Positions 21,091 through 31,929 of a DNA stretch of 64,000 nucleotides are shown here, piece after piece; the stretch's first letter is position 1, and every line of letters begins with the position of its first letter. This stretch comes from Callipepla californica brunnescens (taxonomy: Eukaryota; Chordata; Aves; Galliformes; Odontophoridae). The notes under the pieces are model-generated. The model was not told the origin of the DNA, ran no database searches, and was given only the letters and a program-made list of their open reading frames with translations. Location: positions 1,443,501-1,507,500 of the forward strand of contig JALIRH010000063.1 of NCBI GenBank assembly GCA_023055505.1, given 5' to 3'. A program made the position numbers and the translations under genes.

Positions 21091-24000
21091 GGGCCCTCAC
21101 CACACTAGGACACTGGGGAGTTTTACAGCAGTGGGTGATTCACTGCTCCATAAGCGATCTCCCTTATGTCAAAGCCATAAGACCTCAGCATCCTTGCTCA
21201 AACTGTCATTGTGTGACGGACAGAAAGCCAAACATTTCTGGTGACAGCCCAGGTCTCTCTCAATTTGCACTATATGGATTTTAATTGCTAGCAAAACATT
21301 CAGCAGAAAGTGCAGCACTGTGTGGAAATTACAGCACCTCATATCTATGGGTTGAGCCTGGCCTAGGAAAGAACACTGTCTCACAGCACTCCCAAGCTGA
21401 GCTCAGCACCTCTGCAGTGTCAAAACCTGAACTCTCACAGGGCACTGTTTTAGCTCTCACACTTTGGAAATAGCCTTCTGAACGGAGATAAAGCATGCTC
21501 CTCTGCACAGCCAAGCAGAGAGACACAAAATGAACAGAAAGCTGCTGAAATAAGAAATGGGTTTTTAAAATGGACCCTGGGAAAACATTCAGGGTGTTCA
21601 TATGGGTGACGTACCTGCACTGCCACATGGCTGGAAGCCTGGCACAGCATTTTAAAAACCTTACAACCCAAGAAGTTCCACATAGTGTTCCCTTAATGGT
21701 GACAGTACCAGAGTTAATATCACAATCAGTGTAGCAGACACAAGCACAGACACTTCATGCAAGAACTGGGAGAATGGGAGAACAGTTTTGGTCAGGACAC
21801 GACACACCACAGTGAGGACGAAACCAAGTTTAATGAGTACCTCAGGTGCAGAGGTGCTCAAAACCAGAATGGGAACTCGTAGGAAGTGGTAGCAGCATTT
21901 CCTGGTTTATATACTTTCCATCATCAAAATGAAAACATTCTTTAAAAAAATAAACAATTGTACATTGTAATGGCTAACAACTGATAGTTTAAGAACCTTC
22001 TGCATACAGGAACATTTTTCTTCAGTATTAATGTTGCTGTAATTATGCAATTTAGTTTCATATAATTCCTTCTCCTACTCCCCTGTAAAATGCAAGCATG
22101 AATGTCCAAACATGAACAGGGAAAGGAACCGTGGACAACCAAAGCTTCAAGCCAGCACCCCTCAGCCTGGCCCCTGCTCCTCATGCTCCCCGGCAGAACA
22201 GGAGAGAAGTGCCTGCTCCAAGCAGCAAGGAGACGACCCAGCACAGCGTGCACACCATCACTGCGTGCAGTGCCTTCAGCACAAGCTGAGGAAAGCAAAC
22301 CTCCCGCTCGAGTTCACGGTGCATAGACTCACTGCTGTCTTTCTGTTATTATCCATGCAGACCTGAAGCATTTCAAAGCATTATATGGAAGGTCATCTCT
22401 TACCCTGATGGTCAGTTATAAAGACAGGTGATGATAACAGGGAGACAATTCATTTTTCATAAAATTAATACAAGAACTAATGAGTTTGTACCAAGCCCTG
22501 CTCCTTCAGCAATCCAGAGTAGTGCAGAGATGTGAAAGAAACACAAAGTTTTAAGGCAACACACCTGTATAAGAGATGAAAAATAGATGCTGTCTGCTGA
22601 AAATTGCAGAAGGATAATAAGAGGATAAAATTAAATGTAGAGTAATAAGACATGGAGAAAGAAATGACCTTGCCTACAGAATGAGACTTACATCAGCCAC
22701 AGCAACTGAAGATTTTGAAATTGTTATGACTAATTCCCTCTGAGTATCAATTCTGTACTCATTAAGAACTCCAAAGAATGGAGAAGAAAACAGAAAAAGT
22801 GTTACAATTCTAGCAACCCAAAGGACACCTGTACCCTGACACAGCAGGCAGCACTGGCAGCAAGACCAGGAGATGCTATCAAAGGTGGTGAGCGGATTGG
22901 ACAGTGGAGATGAAGATGAGTACAGGAGACATGTAAAATCATAACTGGTACAATAAGAATAAAGAAAGGTTATTCATAGCTTCAGCCAGTGGTGCGGCCA
23001 CCTCCTCCTGCAGCACAGAAAGCTCCCAGCCACCCCCAGCAGCAGCCGTGCTGGCATTTCCCTTTCAAGTACGTCTACTCTTACTGAAACTGAAAAGGGT
23101 TAATTTAATACATTGAAGTGGATTTTACTGTGCAGCTTGCAGGAAGTTTTATTGTTTCAATACGACATATTCCTCCCTTTAGAGAAGAAAATACAGCACG
23201 TATTCAGCCTTTGTTTCCGAAGTCCAACACATAGTGCTGGACTGTCCGGCGTGCAGTCCGCAATGCTACGTGAAGACGTCTACCAGAAGCACCAGCACTG
23301 CTGCTTTGCTAGGAAGGAGCCCGCAAAAGCTGAGAGGCAGTTGTTACACTGCTTTGTTACCTTGCGTATCACTCACATTTGCATATCAGGATGATCAAGA
23401 CTGACAGAGCATATTTTGACGCTGCTACCTATGTAAGCACACAAAATAATGGCATTTATATAAATTACTTTAAACAAAAGCTTATTAGACTATGAAATAC
23501 TGCAAATTCTCGATAGGCTAAAAATAGTTCCCAGTACGATTCAACCACTGTTTAGAAATAAAATAGAAAGGCAAAAGATTAAGTCTGAACTCTTAAATAA
23601 AAACCTCAGCTTTCCTGCAAAAAGGTAATTTCTGTATTTCTCACTGGATAATCTTAAGTTATAATTTATGTCAAGCTGCACTTAGATGGAAATTTGATTC
23701 CAATCAGTATTAAAAACTGCACTTCGATTTTACCTAGCTTAGTAATATTTGCACCTTCAAAATGTACGCAAAGAGAGCAGATGCAAAGAAAACAATACTT
23801 CAATTTAAGATGCATAAAGAGTTAAACCAAGGAGCATTAACTTCAACAGCGAAAGCTGATTGATTGTTCTTCTCATCACCTTGTCCTCCCAGATATTACG
23901 TTCCTGTCTCAAATTTGTGCCCAGATTGGAAGAATAAAAGGCAATCATCCTAGGTTTTTCAGTTTTCACCACTGCCCTACTTAAAGGAACTAACTGGCTG

Positions 24001-24784
24001 AGAAAACAAAACCAAAGGAGCCAACTGTTGCACATAATTCCTCCACACTAGTGGCTAGACTGGAATTATCTAGAACTGGTTTACTACCATGGTGAATGCT
24101 GAAATCAAGTACTTAGCCAAGCTGCTCCCCCCAAAACACTGGTTTTCATTAAGAGGAGTGACAAAATACACGCTTCAATTTGCATGAGAGTAGGTTCAAA
24201 CAAAGAGCAAGATTTGGCCAAAATAGCAATGAAAACTCAAAATTCCTTCTCAAATCCCTCAAACCTATTCAAGCAGTTTAACAAACAATTTAAGACATAA
24301 CACTACCGCGTTAGAAAACAGACTTTAGTTCTCAGCTGCTAGACTACACAGTCCAGCTGCTAACATGATTCAGTTTTGTTCTGCAAATACAGGAGGAAAA
24401 GTGCCCTGAAAGCAGGGAGGGCTATCATATGTCCATGCTCACTGCTACCTTGGTTTAAAAGGAGTTGATGAGTCCTGTCAGCTGGGTGTAGTGCTAGGTA
24501 TCTAACACTTCCAACTGAACCTGCACTTTCCTTATTTCTGGGGGCATTAGTTTAGCACTCATGGCAATGCTCTGAAGAGTAGTGAGAAGAGTTAATCCTG
24601 GAAAAAAACACCGCAGCCTCCAATGCTCCAAGAAGCGCGGGCAGTGGCAGAGCTCTGGCGGCCCAACAGCACAGCATCCAGCACCTTACCCTATCTGCTC
24701 CATACCTCACCTGGCCACGTCCAACAGGACTGTGTTGGGCACATCTTGCCACTTACATTAACGCACCACCAGAACAGTTCATAC
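21091..24784. other. Non-coding interval
   Basis: This is unique-looking sequence. A small CpG-retaining patch at 23214-23330 overlaps a 93-codon plus-strand frame with no recognised domain. An AT-rich motif-dense stretch follows at 23420-23560. Nothing else is identifiable. Confidence 0.5.
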
Positions 24785-24886
24785 GGAATCACAGAATTGT
24801 AGGGGTTGGAAGGGATCTCCAGCGATCATCGAGTCCAATCCCCCCAAGCAGTGCTCATGGCAAAGGCTGTGATCACGGCTGCCTCG
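24785..24886 (-). mobile_element. Short CR1 LINE 3'-end fragment
   Basis: It starts ggaatcacagaattgtaggg and continues 'ggttggaagggatctccagc' and 'gatcatcgagtccaatcccc', the reverse complement of a CR1 3' tail. Only about 100 bp remain. It lies about 85 bp left of the large inverted repeat. Confidence 0.9.
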
Positions 24887-24971
24887 AGACAACAGAACTA
24901 TTATTAATAATACATCGTGTTACCAAATGTGCAACTGCAGTACTCTCCCTCTGCAGCTTGCCACCTCATAC

Positions 24972-25140
24972 CCCATCCATCGCACATCTCCAATCACCGA
25001 GCCTTGTCAGGTCAAGTCACCAGATATGTTCATTCATAAGAGGTAAATTAAAAGAGGGGGAAAAAGGTGAGGAGAACCACACAGATCAATGGAGTGACCT
25101 GGTGTGCATGCACACCATACCTCAGCACTCAGAGCTCAGC
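24972..25140 (+). repeat. Left arm of large inverted repeat
   Basis: These 169 bases are the reverse complement of 25247-25415 with about six substitutions and no gaps. The innermost ~80 bases, including the self-palindrome GGTGTGCATGCACACC, are identical. The arm is not CR1 and contains no recognisable gene. Confidence 0.95.
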
Positions 25141-25246
25141 ACCCGGTGCCAGCACCCAGCTCAGAGATGGGGAACGCAGAGCAGAGCTCAGTACCCCACA
25201 GCCTCCCCAGCATGGGCCAGAAGGGTACTAACTCTTCTCACTCAGA
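25141..25246. other. Spacer (loop) of the inverted repeat
   Basis: This is 106 bases of GC-moderate sequence rich in CAGAGCTCAG-type words that partly echo the inner ends of both arms. It holds no open frame or motif of clear meaning. In a transcript it would form the loop of a long hairpin. Confidence 0.9.
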
Positions 25247-25415
25247 GCTGAGCTCTGAGTGCTGAGGTATGGTGTGCATGCACACCAGGTCACTCCATTG
25301 ATCTGTGTGGTTCTCCTCACCTTTTCCCCCCTCTTTTAATTTACCGCTTATGAATGAACATATCTGGTGACTTGACCTGGCAAGGCTCAGTGACTGGAGA
25401 TGTGCGATGGATAGG
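25247..25415 (-). repeat. Right arm of large inverted repeat
   Basis: This is the reverse-complement partner of 24972-25140. Differences from the left arm are scattered toward the outer end (for example CACCGAG versus CACTGAG, and AAGAGG versus AAGCGG). The outer end lies about 225 bp from the start of the CpG island. Confidence 0.95.
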
Positions 25416-26714
25416 CAGTCGGCAGCTCCGGGAAGAACCAGGTCTCCTCCTCACCCTTAATCACAGCACCGATTCACAAACCAAAAGTAAAAGAGGAAAT
25501 GGCTGAGCGAGGGCAGGAAGCCCCTGAGCCCTCCTCCTGCAGCTGATCTCTCAGACGGACAGACGCCCGCTCACTCTTTTTTTCATCCGCAAACTCCACG
25601 CCAGCAGTAACCACGCAGGAAACGCACAGTTCACCGACAACCGGTACGTTCTCATCTCCGCATCAGTTTCCTCGGGCCGCTCCGAACCACGGCGGCAGCC
25701 GTCGCGCGGGGCGGGACCACGACCCGCCCGGCCCCGCCGCGACGGTCCCGCCCGAGCGCCGTCCGCACAGCGCTCCTCCGCGGCGCCGCGGGTCCCGGGG
25801 CAGGTGCCGCAGCCCCGCGCTGCCCGGAGCCCGCCTCAGGCGGCCGGAGCCGTCCCCCGCAGAGATCACCGTCTGAGGCTCCGCTACAGCGGCAACAAGT
25901 TCCTGCGGGCGGTACCGCCGCTCCGCAGCGCGCAGTGGAACGGCACCGCCGGCCCGACGCTGAGCGAACGGGGCGGGGCGGGACCGCCGCCGCATCCGCA
26001 CAGCCGCTCTCGGCCGCGCGCTGCCTCCTGCTCTTTTGCTATTTCCACCGTTTACGGCGGAGCCGCGGTCCCAAGTTCGGGAACTCGTGCGGTGCCGCCC
26101 GGCCGCGCCCCCCGCCCCGCCCCGTCCCGCCCAGCCCAGCCCAGCCCCGCCGCGCATCCCCGGGACCCGACCCGGTCCGACCCAGCCTAGCCCGGCCGCG
26201 CGTTCGCAGGACAAAGGCCGGGGCCGCGGGGAGCGGAGCGCAGCGCAGCGCAGGGCGCGCACAAGACGCGGGCGCGCAGGCCCCGCTGCGGGAGCAGCCT
26301 CGGGAATGGCCGCACCGCTCCGCTCGCCGACGGCCGCCGGGGGTAACGCGTGCCGGGCAGCTGCCGGGCCGGGCCGGGCCGGGCGGAGCGGAGGTGCGGA
26401 GCGGCGTTTAAAGGTCCCCTCCACCGCCATTTTGAAGGGGAGAGGGGCGAGCGCGAGGCGCAATCGCCCCCCCCCCACTGGCGTAGGATGAACAGCGGCG
26501 GGGCCGCGGGGCGCACAAAGTTCTCGCGGGGCCGTGCGGGCGGGCCGGGCCGGGCCGTGCGTGGGGAGTGCAACTCGGGGCCAGGCGTGCCACCGGACGG
26601 GGATCCTAGCGGGAGCGCGCCGAGTTACGCGCCGGGCAGCCCCGTGCATCGCTCCGCGGCGCGACCGGAGGCGCGCTGCTCCCCCCGCGCTGCCGCCTCC
26701 CCGCCGCGCTGCGC

Positions 26715-26770
26715 CTGCCTCCTCCCTCCTCCCTTTTCCTTCTCCTTCTCCTCCTCCTCCCTCGCCGCCT
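26715..26770 (+). repeat. Polypyrimidine (TCC/TTC)n tract in the CpG island
   Basis: A nearly pure C/T stretch of CTCCT- and TTCTCC-type units sits in the island; the minus strand is GGA-rich. Such mirror-like tracts can form triplex DNA and are common just upstream of vertebrate start sites. Confidence 0.8.
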
Positions 26771-26903
26771 TTTTTTCCCCGCATCCAAACTTCGGGAGCC
26801 CGGAAAAACCTCGCGGGCCCCGCGCTCCGCCGGCAAAACGTTCCCACCAGCTACGGGCCGAGCCGCTTCGCCCGCCGGCGGGCTCCGCCGCGCCCCGCCT
26901 CAC

Positions 26904-27020
26904 CTGCGGGGAGTTTTTCCAGCCCTCCGCCACTGCCGGGGCTCCGGCTCCCCGGCGCTCCGCTCGCCGCCTCATTCCAATATGGCACGGCCCAGCAAAG
27001 CGCATGCGCCCGCCGCTGCC
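26904..27020 (-). other. Candidate non-coding first exon (3' end at splice donor)
   Basis: On the minus strand the sequence CCCGCAG|GTGAGGCGG at 26904/26903 is the best splice donor in the CpG island. Upstream in the same direction lie the CCAAT/YY1-like GCCATATTGG element (26977-26986) and the NRF1 palindrome (27000-27009). These often lie within about 100 bp of a start site. I infer a leftward transcript whose first exon ends at 26904. The 5' end given is only a guess and could lie as far as about 27.35 kb. The exon need not be coding. Confidence 0.4.
27000..27009. promoter_or_regulatory. NRF1 binding site
   Basis: The perfect palindromic consensus GCGCATGCGC is present. NRF1 activates many housekeeping and mitochondrial genes and binds close to start sites in CpG islands. 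It supports a start site near 27 kb. Confidence 0.75.
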
Positions 27021-27028
27021 TCTCTCTT

Positions 27029-27046
27029 CCCCCCCCCCCCCCCCCC
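27029..27046 (+). repeat. Poly-C run (18 bases)
   Basis: Eighteen consecutive Cs are followed by further C-rich sequence within the promoter island. The opposite strand is a G run able to join quadruplex structures. Its length is probably variable and may be mis-sequenced. Confidence 0.95.
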
Positions 27047-27444
27047 TCCCGCCCCTCTGCCTTCCCCTCCCATCCCCTCACGGCTTTTCGGGCGCTCCGG
27101 GTCTCTCCCGATCCCGCCGCCTTCCCCGCGTGGCTGTCCGGCTGCCGCCCGCACACCTGCTCCAGCCGATAACTGGAGCCGCGCGGCCGCGGGCAGCTCC
27201 GACGGCTGCAGCGCGTCCCTGCCGGGGCCGAGCGGAGCTCCGCTAGCTCCCGAGGGGAACGCGCTCCGCGCGCGCGGCGATGCCCGCAGCATCCCGCGGC
27301 TCTCGCAGCGCTCCGCGCAAAGCCTCCGAGCACGGGCTGCCCGCTAAAGGGGAATCTCGCCATGCGGGATTGGGGTCCCGGGGTTCCCGTCTTTCCCTTA
27401 CGTTAAGGAAATGGGGCAAAAGCGGGTATTTGTGAAGGAAACCG

Positions 27445-28006
27445 CTATCCTGGGCTGCATCGAAAGCAGCGGGGCGAGGCAGGGGGTCCTGCCCCTCTGC
27501 TCTGCGCTGGTGAGCCCTCCCCTGGAGTACCGCACCCTCAGTACAGGAGAGATACGGACCTGTTGGATTTCATCCAGAGGAGGGTCACAAAAATGACACA
27601 GTGGATGGAAACTTCCTACGAGGACAGGCTGAGAGCTGGGGCTGTGCAGCGTGGACAAGAGAAGGCTCTGGGGAGACCTGAGAGCGGCCTGTCAGTATCT
27701 AAAGGGGCTGTGAGAAAGAAGGGGACAGACGCTTTAGTGGGGTCTGTTGTGACAGGACAAGGGGAAATTGTTTTAAACAGAAGGGAAGATTTAAGCTGGA
27801 TATTAGGAAGATTTTTATGATAACAGCAGTGAGACACTGGCACAGACTGCCCAGAGAGGTGGTGGATACCCCATCCTTGGAGTCATTCAAGGTCAGGATG
27901 GACCTGGCTCTGATCACTGTGGGTGTCCCTGCTCATTGCAGGGGAGCTGGATCAGATGGCCTTTAAAGGTCCCTTCCAACTCAAACGAAGTCTACAGTTC
28001 TGTGAA
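27445..28006 (+). mobile_element. CR1 LINE 3' portion abutting the CpG island
   Basis: The copy begins at 'tgggctgcatc' and continues 'ctgcccctctgctctgcgct' and 'cctgttggatttcatccaga'. It runs through the C-terminal ORF2 blocks (for example 'tttaagctggatattaggaa') and the 3' UTR to an octamer-like end (acagttctgtgaaacc). At about 560 bp it is the longest CR1 copy seen here. Internal deletions and stops mark it as dead. The GC-rich block makes the island boundary look extended to the right. Confidence 0.93.
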
Positions 28007-30219
28007 ACCAAGTGCAGGAGCACAGTGAGAGCGGTGGGCACACAGCGTCTCAGGGTACCCCGAGGGACCTGACAGAGCCGGGCTGCCCCAGCTGCACCAG
28101 GAGTGTCGACTTACTTTGCAGAACTTCTGCAAATGCTGCTGAATCTGTTCAGCTACTGGCTTAGAACTGCATGTGTCATTCCAAAATACACAGAATTCTA
28201 CAGTACTAGTGAACAAGAGCTGCCAAACACTTGCTGATACTCAGTGCGTTCCACTGTTCCCATGAGCAGCACCCACTGCTCTGGGGATAACAACCAGATG
28301 CGTTTCCTGAAGTCAGGTGGCTACTGCTGGAGTCTCTGAGGTCAGAGTCTCTATCCCAGAAGACCTTCTGTGGGTCCCCCCTACGACATCCCTGGACTTC
28401 TGCTTCTCTCTTCCTGTTTTCAGGTTGTATAGAGTCTGCAAATGATATCAGGTGGAAGACTGGCAAGTGGCTCAGCTGGCAGCCCTGTGGCAGGCACTCT
28501 GCCCATCTCCAACCTGAACACAGACACACGTGCGGATCTCCCCTTTGTGACTGCAGCAGTGTGTTGACTGCACACATCGTGAGTGCAACTCAGTGCAGCC
28601 ACCTCCATCCATGTCCTCACAAAAGGTGCTCCAGACCGTATAGTAAGTGCCAGGCACTGGCACGTCATGGGCACTGAAGTTATGAACGGCTATGGAGGCA
28701 CCACTTCTCCCTCATTCAAATACTCAAGGCAGCTCTCTTTCCAAGGCATTCCATGAGCATGTGGATATGACTGATCAGGTTGAGCCATAAGACAGAAGGA
28801 ACCTGAGACCCAAGGGGTTTGCTCTGTTCCTTCACTTCCCCACTTGCCTGCTTGGCACAACAGGGTTTCAGGTTGCATGCAGCTAGATGCATCTCTGAAT
28901 GGGTCCCTGTGGCTTCTCCCTGACTTCTGCCTTCTCTCCAGTTCCATTTCCAGACACGCTCTTTTACATGTAGCTGCTTTTTCCACCTGCATTTCTGCTA
29001 CTTTCTCATTTCACCTATAATCTCAATTTTTATTACTCCATATTAATATCCATTCCACCTCACTTGGGTCTTTTTTTTTTTTTTTTACTTTAAACTACAA
29101 AGCCATTCTCTATACTTTAAGGAAGACAAGTACACAAAAGAAATCTGCCATGATACTGTTCACTTCTCATATGCATTTTTTCTTCCTGCACTTTGTTTAG
29201 ACTATTTAGACTTAAGTTGAATAATGACAGAAGGCCGAACCCTTTCTGTAAAGGAAGCAAGTCACAGATGCAGTAACCCAAGCCTCAAGCTGAGCCTGAA
29301 GACAGTCCAATACTTCCAGTCTGGAATCCTGCTCCATTTCTAAGTCCCCCTGCACAAAGCTGGAGATAAAATGAGCTTTCACATAGCTTAAATGCTGTTC
29401 TGCCAAGGGGAATGTAAAAATACATCCTCTCTCCAGTCTACCAGCAGAAGCTATCTCTGGTAATTTTATGATAATGGAATAATGCTGCCCCTTTTAAGTG
29501 ATAGTCACCATGAGAAAGCAACCTTACACTACACCTTCCCCATGGCATGGGCTGCCCTCAGATTTCCTTTACTGTCCATTAGAATACTTGCCACATTTTC
29601 ACTTTTTTTCATAGTTGAAGACTTCAGATATAGGATACATTATACATGTCACAGTGGAGAAGAACATCTTAAGCAACAGACTAGGAGCTTTAGGGGAAGA
29701 AACATTTAGGAACCACACAGTCCCCCCCAAGATACTCACAAACAGATGTGGCTGATGCCCCTTCCCCAGTTCCTCATTCGTACAGAGTAGGAAATTATTT
29801 CTAACTCAGCAAGCCTGTGGCACCAGATATAAGAAGCTACAGCAAGCCCTCTTCCTCTACACTAGCTCCTTCCAGTCCTTTCTTTCTAAGTTCCAGAATG
29901 TTAACAGGTCTCCTCCAGCTTTCTGCTGCCTCTGGAAGCTGGGAGCTCTCTGAGGTGAAGTGAGTAAGAAAGGCAGTGAGGCAGTCCTGAAGAGACCCTC
30001 ACAAGGAGTGAACAAAGGGCCATCACCCAGCTCTGCAGGTAAATCTGGGCTAACATACTCTGTAAGGTATGTTGCTCTAAGCCACAAGCACGTGATGCTT
30101 ACTGCATGTTACTGGTGCAGAACATACATAGCCCCTGCACAGAAGGAATCTCTTCTAATTGTCTGCTTCATACACTGAGTGCATACCGACAAGCAGTAGG
30201 GTTTGTTTCATTTTTTCAG
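28007..30219. other. Non-coding interval
   Basis: This is unique-looking sequence to the right of the CR1 that flanks the island. It contains a T16 run at 29071-29086. Short frames in several phases at 28.2-28.7 kb have no recognised content. If the CpG island also drives a rightward transcript, this would be its first intron. Confidence 0.45.
29071..29086 (+). repeat. Poly-T run (16 bases)
   Basis: Simple T homopolymer. No retroposed body is recognisable on the minus strand beyond it. Confidence 0.93.
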
Positions 30220-30251
30220 CAATTCCCAATGATGCTCTCCAAGTTGTACAG
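30220..30251 (+). other. Candidate 32-nt exon
   Basis: A strong plus-strand acceptor (TTTGTTTCATTTTTTCAG) precedes 32 bases that end at the strong donor ACAG|GTAAGGAG. Two of three frames are open (QFPMMLSKLY with two bases left over, or IPNDALQVVQ ending on a codon boundary). The first frame joins in phase with the exon candidate at 30994. The exon is short but both splice sites are close to consensus. No protein is recognised; a non-coding RNA exon is equally possible. Confidence 0.3.
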
Positions 30252-30993
30252 GTAAGGAGATGGATGTGCATCACCCAAACACTACACAAGCACCGCAGTG
30301 TGCTTAACCTCTACAAAGTGCTGCCAACGATCTAACAGAGGCGAGGTCTCCTACTAATTGCCTACGGACTGCAGTGAGAGATGTATGGGTTCTCTTAGAC
30401 ACCACAGCACAAAGTGAATGTATGCTGTAAAGTAAGCTGGTGTGAAGCAATAAAAACTGACACAGGAGAGCTGCTGCCTCAGCCTGCTGTGTGGAACCAC
30501 TCCAGCAGCATCACAACGTACGGTTAACGCTGCTCTGCTCACACAGTAGAAGAAACCTACCCACATGAAACTAAAGGTCATGAAGTTTAACAAACACTGA
30601 CTTTTTTGTGGAAAAAAAGTTAGTTTACATTACATTGTGGAAAAGATTTGCTTCGCTTTATCTGAAAAAAAGGTAAAAGGGTTTAAATAACCAGGTCAGG
30701 CTTCATGGATAGACTTGGATTCTAATATTACAGTTGGATTGCATTTCTCTATAACTCCTTGAATTTGCTTTCTTGATTTATTTTTAACTACAGGCTTCTA
30801 ACACTGGGTGGGATTTCACTGTGTGGTGGTGCGGTGTTCACTTAGGGCTTCTACAAGGTTTGTAACTCCTCCAGTTTCTGTGAGATGTTCAGCTAACAAG
30901 TGATAATAGCACGACAAGCAAATGGATGGAAGCATGTTCCAGGATGTGCTGGTGTAAACGTGTTTCGTTTTTGTCTGTTTGTTTGTTTCACAG

Positions 30994-31176
30994 CATCAAA
31001 AGATTCCAGAGGAGGAGTAAAGATTTCCTAACTCCCAGGTCAATTCACCTGGCAGGCCATGTGCACCAGCACTCAGATTCCAGTGGCCTCCCCACATCCC
31101 TCATGGCCCATAGGTTTCTGCAGCGTGGGCCACCTCAGTATCTGCACCACTGGAGCAGAAACATATTGGCTTCAAA
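30994..31176 (+). other. Candidate 183-nt exon
   Basis: The acceptor is very pyrimidine-rich (GTCTGTTTGTTTGTTTCACAG). The segment ends at CAAA|GTAAGT, a fair donor lacking the usual G at -1. One frame stays open through all 183 bases (beginning SIKRFQRRSKDFLTPRSIHL) and is in phase with the 32-nt candidate at 30220-30251. A random segment of this length stays open in some frame perhaps one time in seven, so openness alone is weak support. No family is recognised. Confidence 0.25.
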
Positions 31177-31206
31177 GTAAGTAAAATCCAGGCCATCTAA
31201 ATCCAG

Positions 31207-31227
31207 AAAAAAAAAAAAAAAAAAAAA
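31207..31227 (+). repeat. Poly-A run (21 bases)
   Basis: Simple A homopolymer just after the candidate exon at 30994-31176. No retrocopy body with recognisable identity precedes it, although a tail of an unrecognised retroposed sequence cannot be excluded. Confidence 0.9.
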
Positions 31228-31929
31228 GAAATAGAAGGAAAACAAGTAGGAAAACAAGTAGTCACAGAGTAGAGGAAAGCTGAGTACGGAATGACTTGAT
31301 ATACAACTCACTGGAACAACTGGAATAGTTGCCTCTACGGAGAAGCAAAGCACTTGTATTTATGTGAAGCCAGCTTTGTGCTTTTATGGTTCTCCTCTTA
31401 GCATTTCTAAAGCACTTTCCAGCTTCTAATACAATCTGACATACCTACAAGGTAGTTACAAGTAGATCAACAGAAGATACCCAAGTACCCTTTACTTAAG
31501 TCAGTGTATACCCTTGCTAAAATTAACTCCTGGATAATGACTGTACTGTCAGTATCTTCCTTGATTGGGCTGCAATACTAATTAGCATTTGGGAGGAAAT
31601 AGAGGAAATGTATTTTTTTTAAGATGTATGAATGGAAAAGAAAGGTAGGCAATATACTTTCTTTTGCTAAGTTCAGATACCACCACAACATTATGCAAAA
31701 GCAATATTGCCATTTACCTAAGAACAGATATTGTGTTCCCTTGTTTGAATTTATGGGCAAAGCAATTTTTTTCTCCAAATTATAAATACTTCTCATTTTT
31801 AGAAAATCTTGATCAGACCTGCTCAGATGAGGAAGACAGATTATAAACAGCAGTGAAGCTGTATACCTAGTTTCATTATGTAAGCCAAATAAACACAGAA
31901 ATTAAACCAAGAGCGGGAAAAAGATGAAG

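Larger units (their letters stand above)
25640..27400. promoter_or_regulatory. CpG island promoter
   Basis: About 1.75 kb of very GC-rich DNA with CpG at near-expected density contrasts sharply with the CpG-poor flanks. It contains GC-box clusters (26108-26131), tandem GGGCC units (26364-26388) and AGCGC units (26232-26256). It also has a YY1-like CCGCCATTTTG (26424-26434) near a TTTAAA, a CT-rich tract (26715-26770), a CCAAT box (26977-26981) and a perfect NRF1 palindrome (27000-27009). This is the signature of a TATA-poor housekeeping or developmental promoter. Long open frames occur in nearly every reading frame because GC-rich DNA has few stops; none looks like a real protein. The strongest splice donor is on the minus strand (26904), and a bidirectional promoter is possible. 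The driven gene is not identifiable from this window. Confidence 0.93.

Noticed and set aside
25663..26847. 394-codon minus-strand open frame in the CpG island
   Set aside because: It is Arg/Gly/Pro/Ala-rich low-complexity sequence. Several other frames on both strands over the same DNA are equally open because GC-rich sequence has few stop codons. No domain is visible.
26350..27246. 298- and 212-codon plus-strand frames in the CpG island
   Set aside because: They show the same compositional effect, running through poly-C and polypyrimidine tracts as poly-Pro and poly-Ser. No protein-like segments are present.
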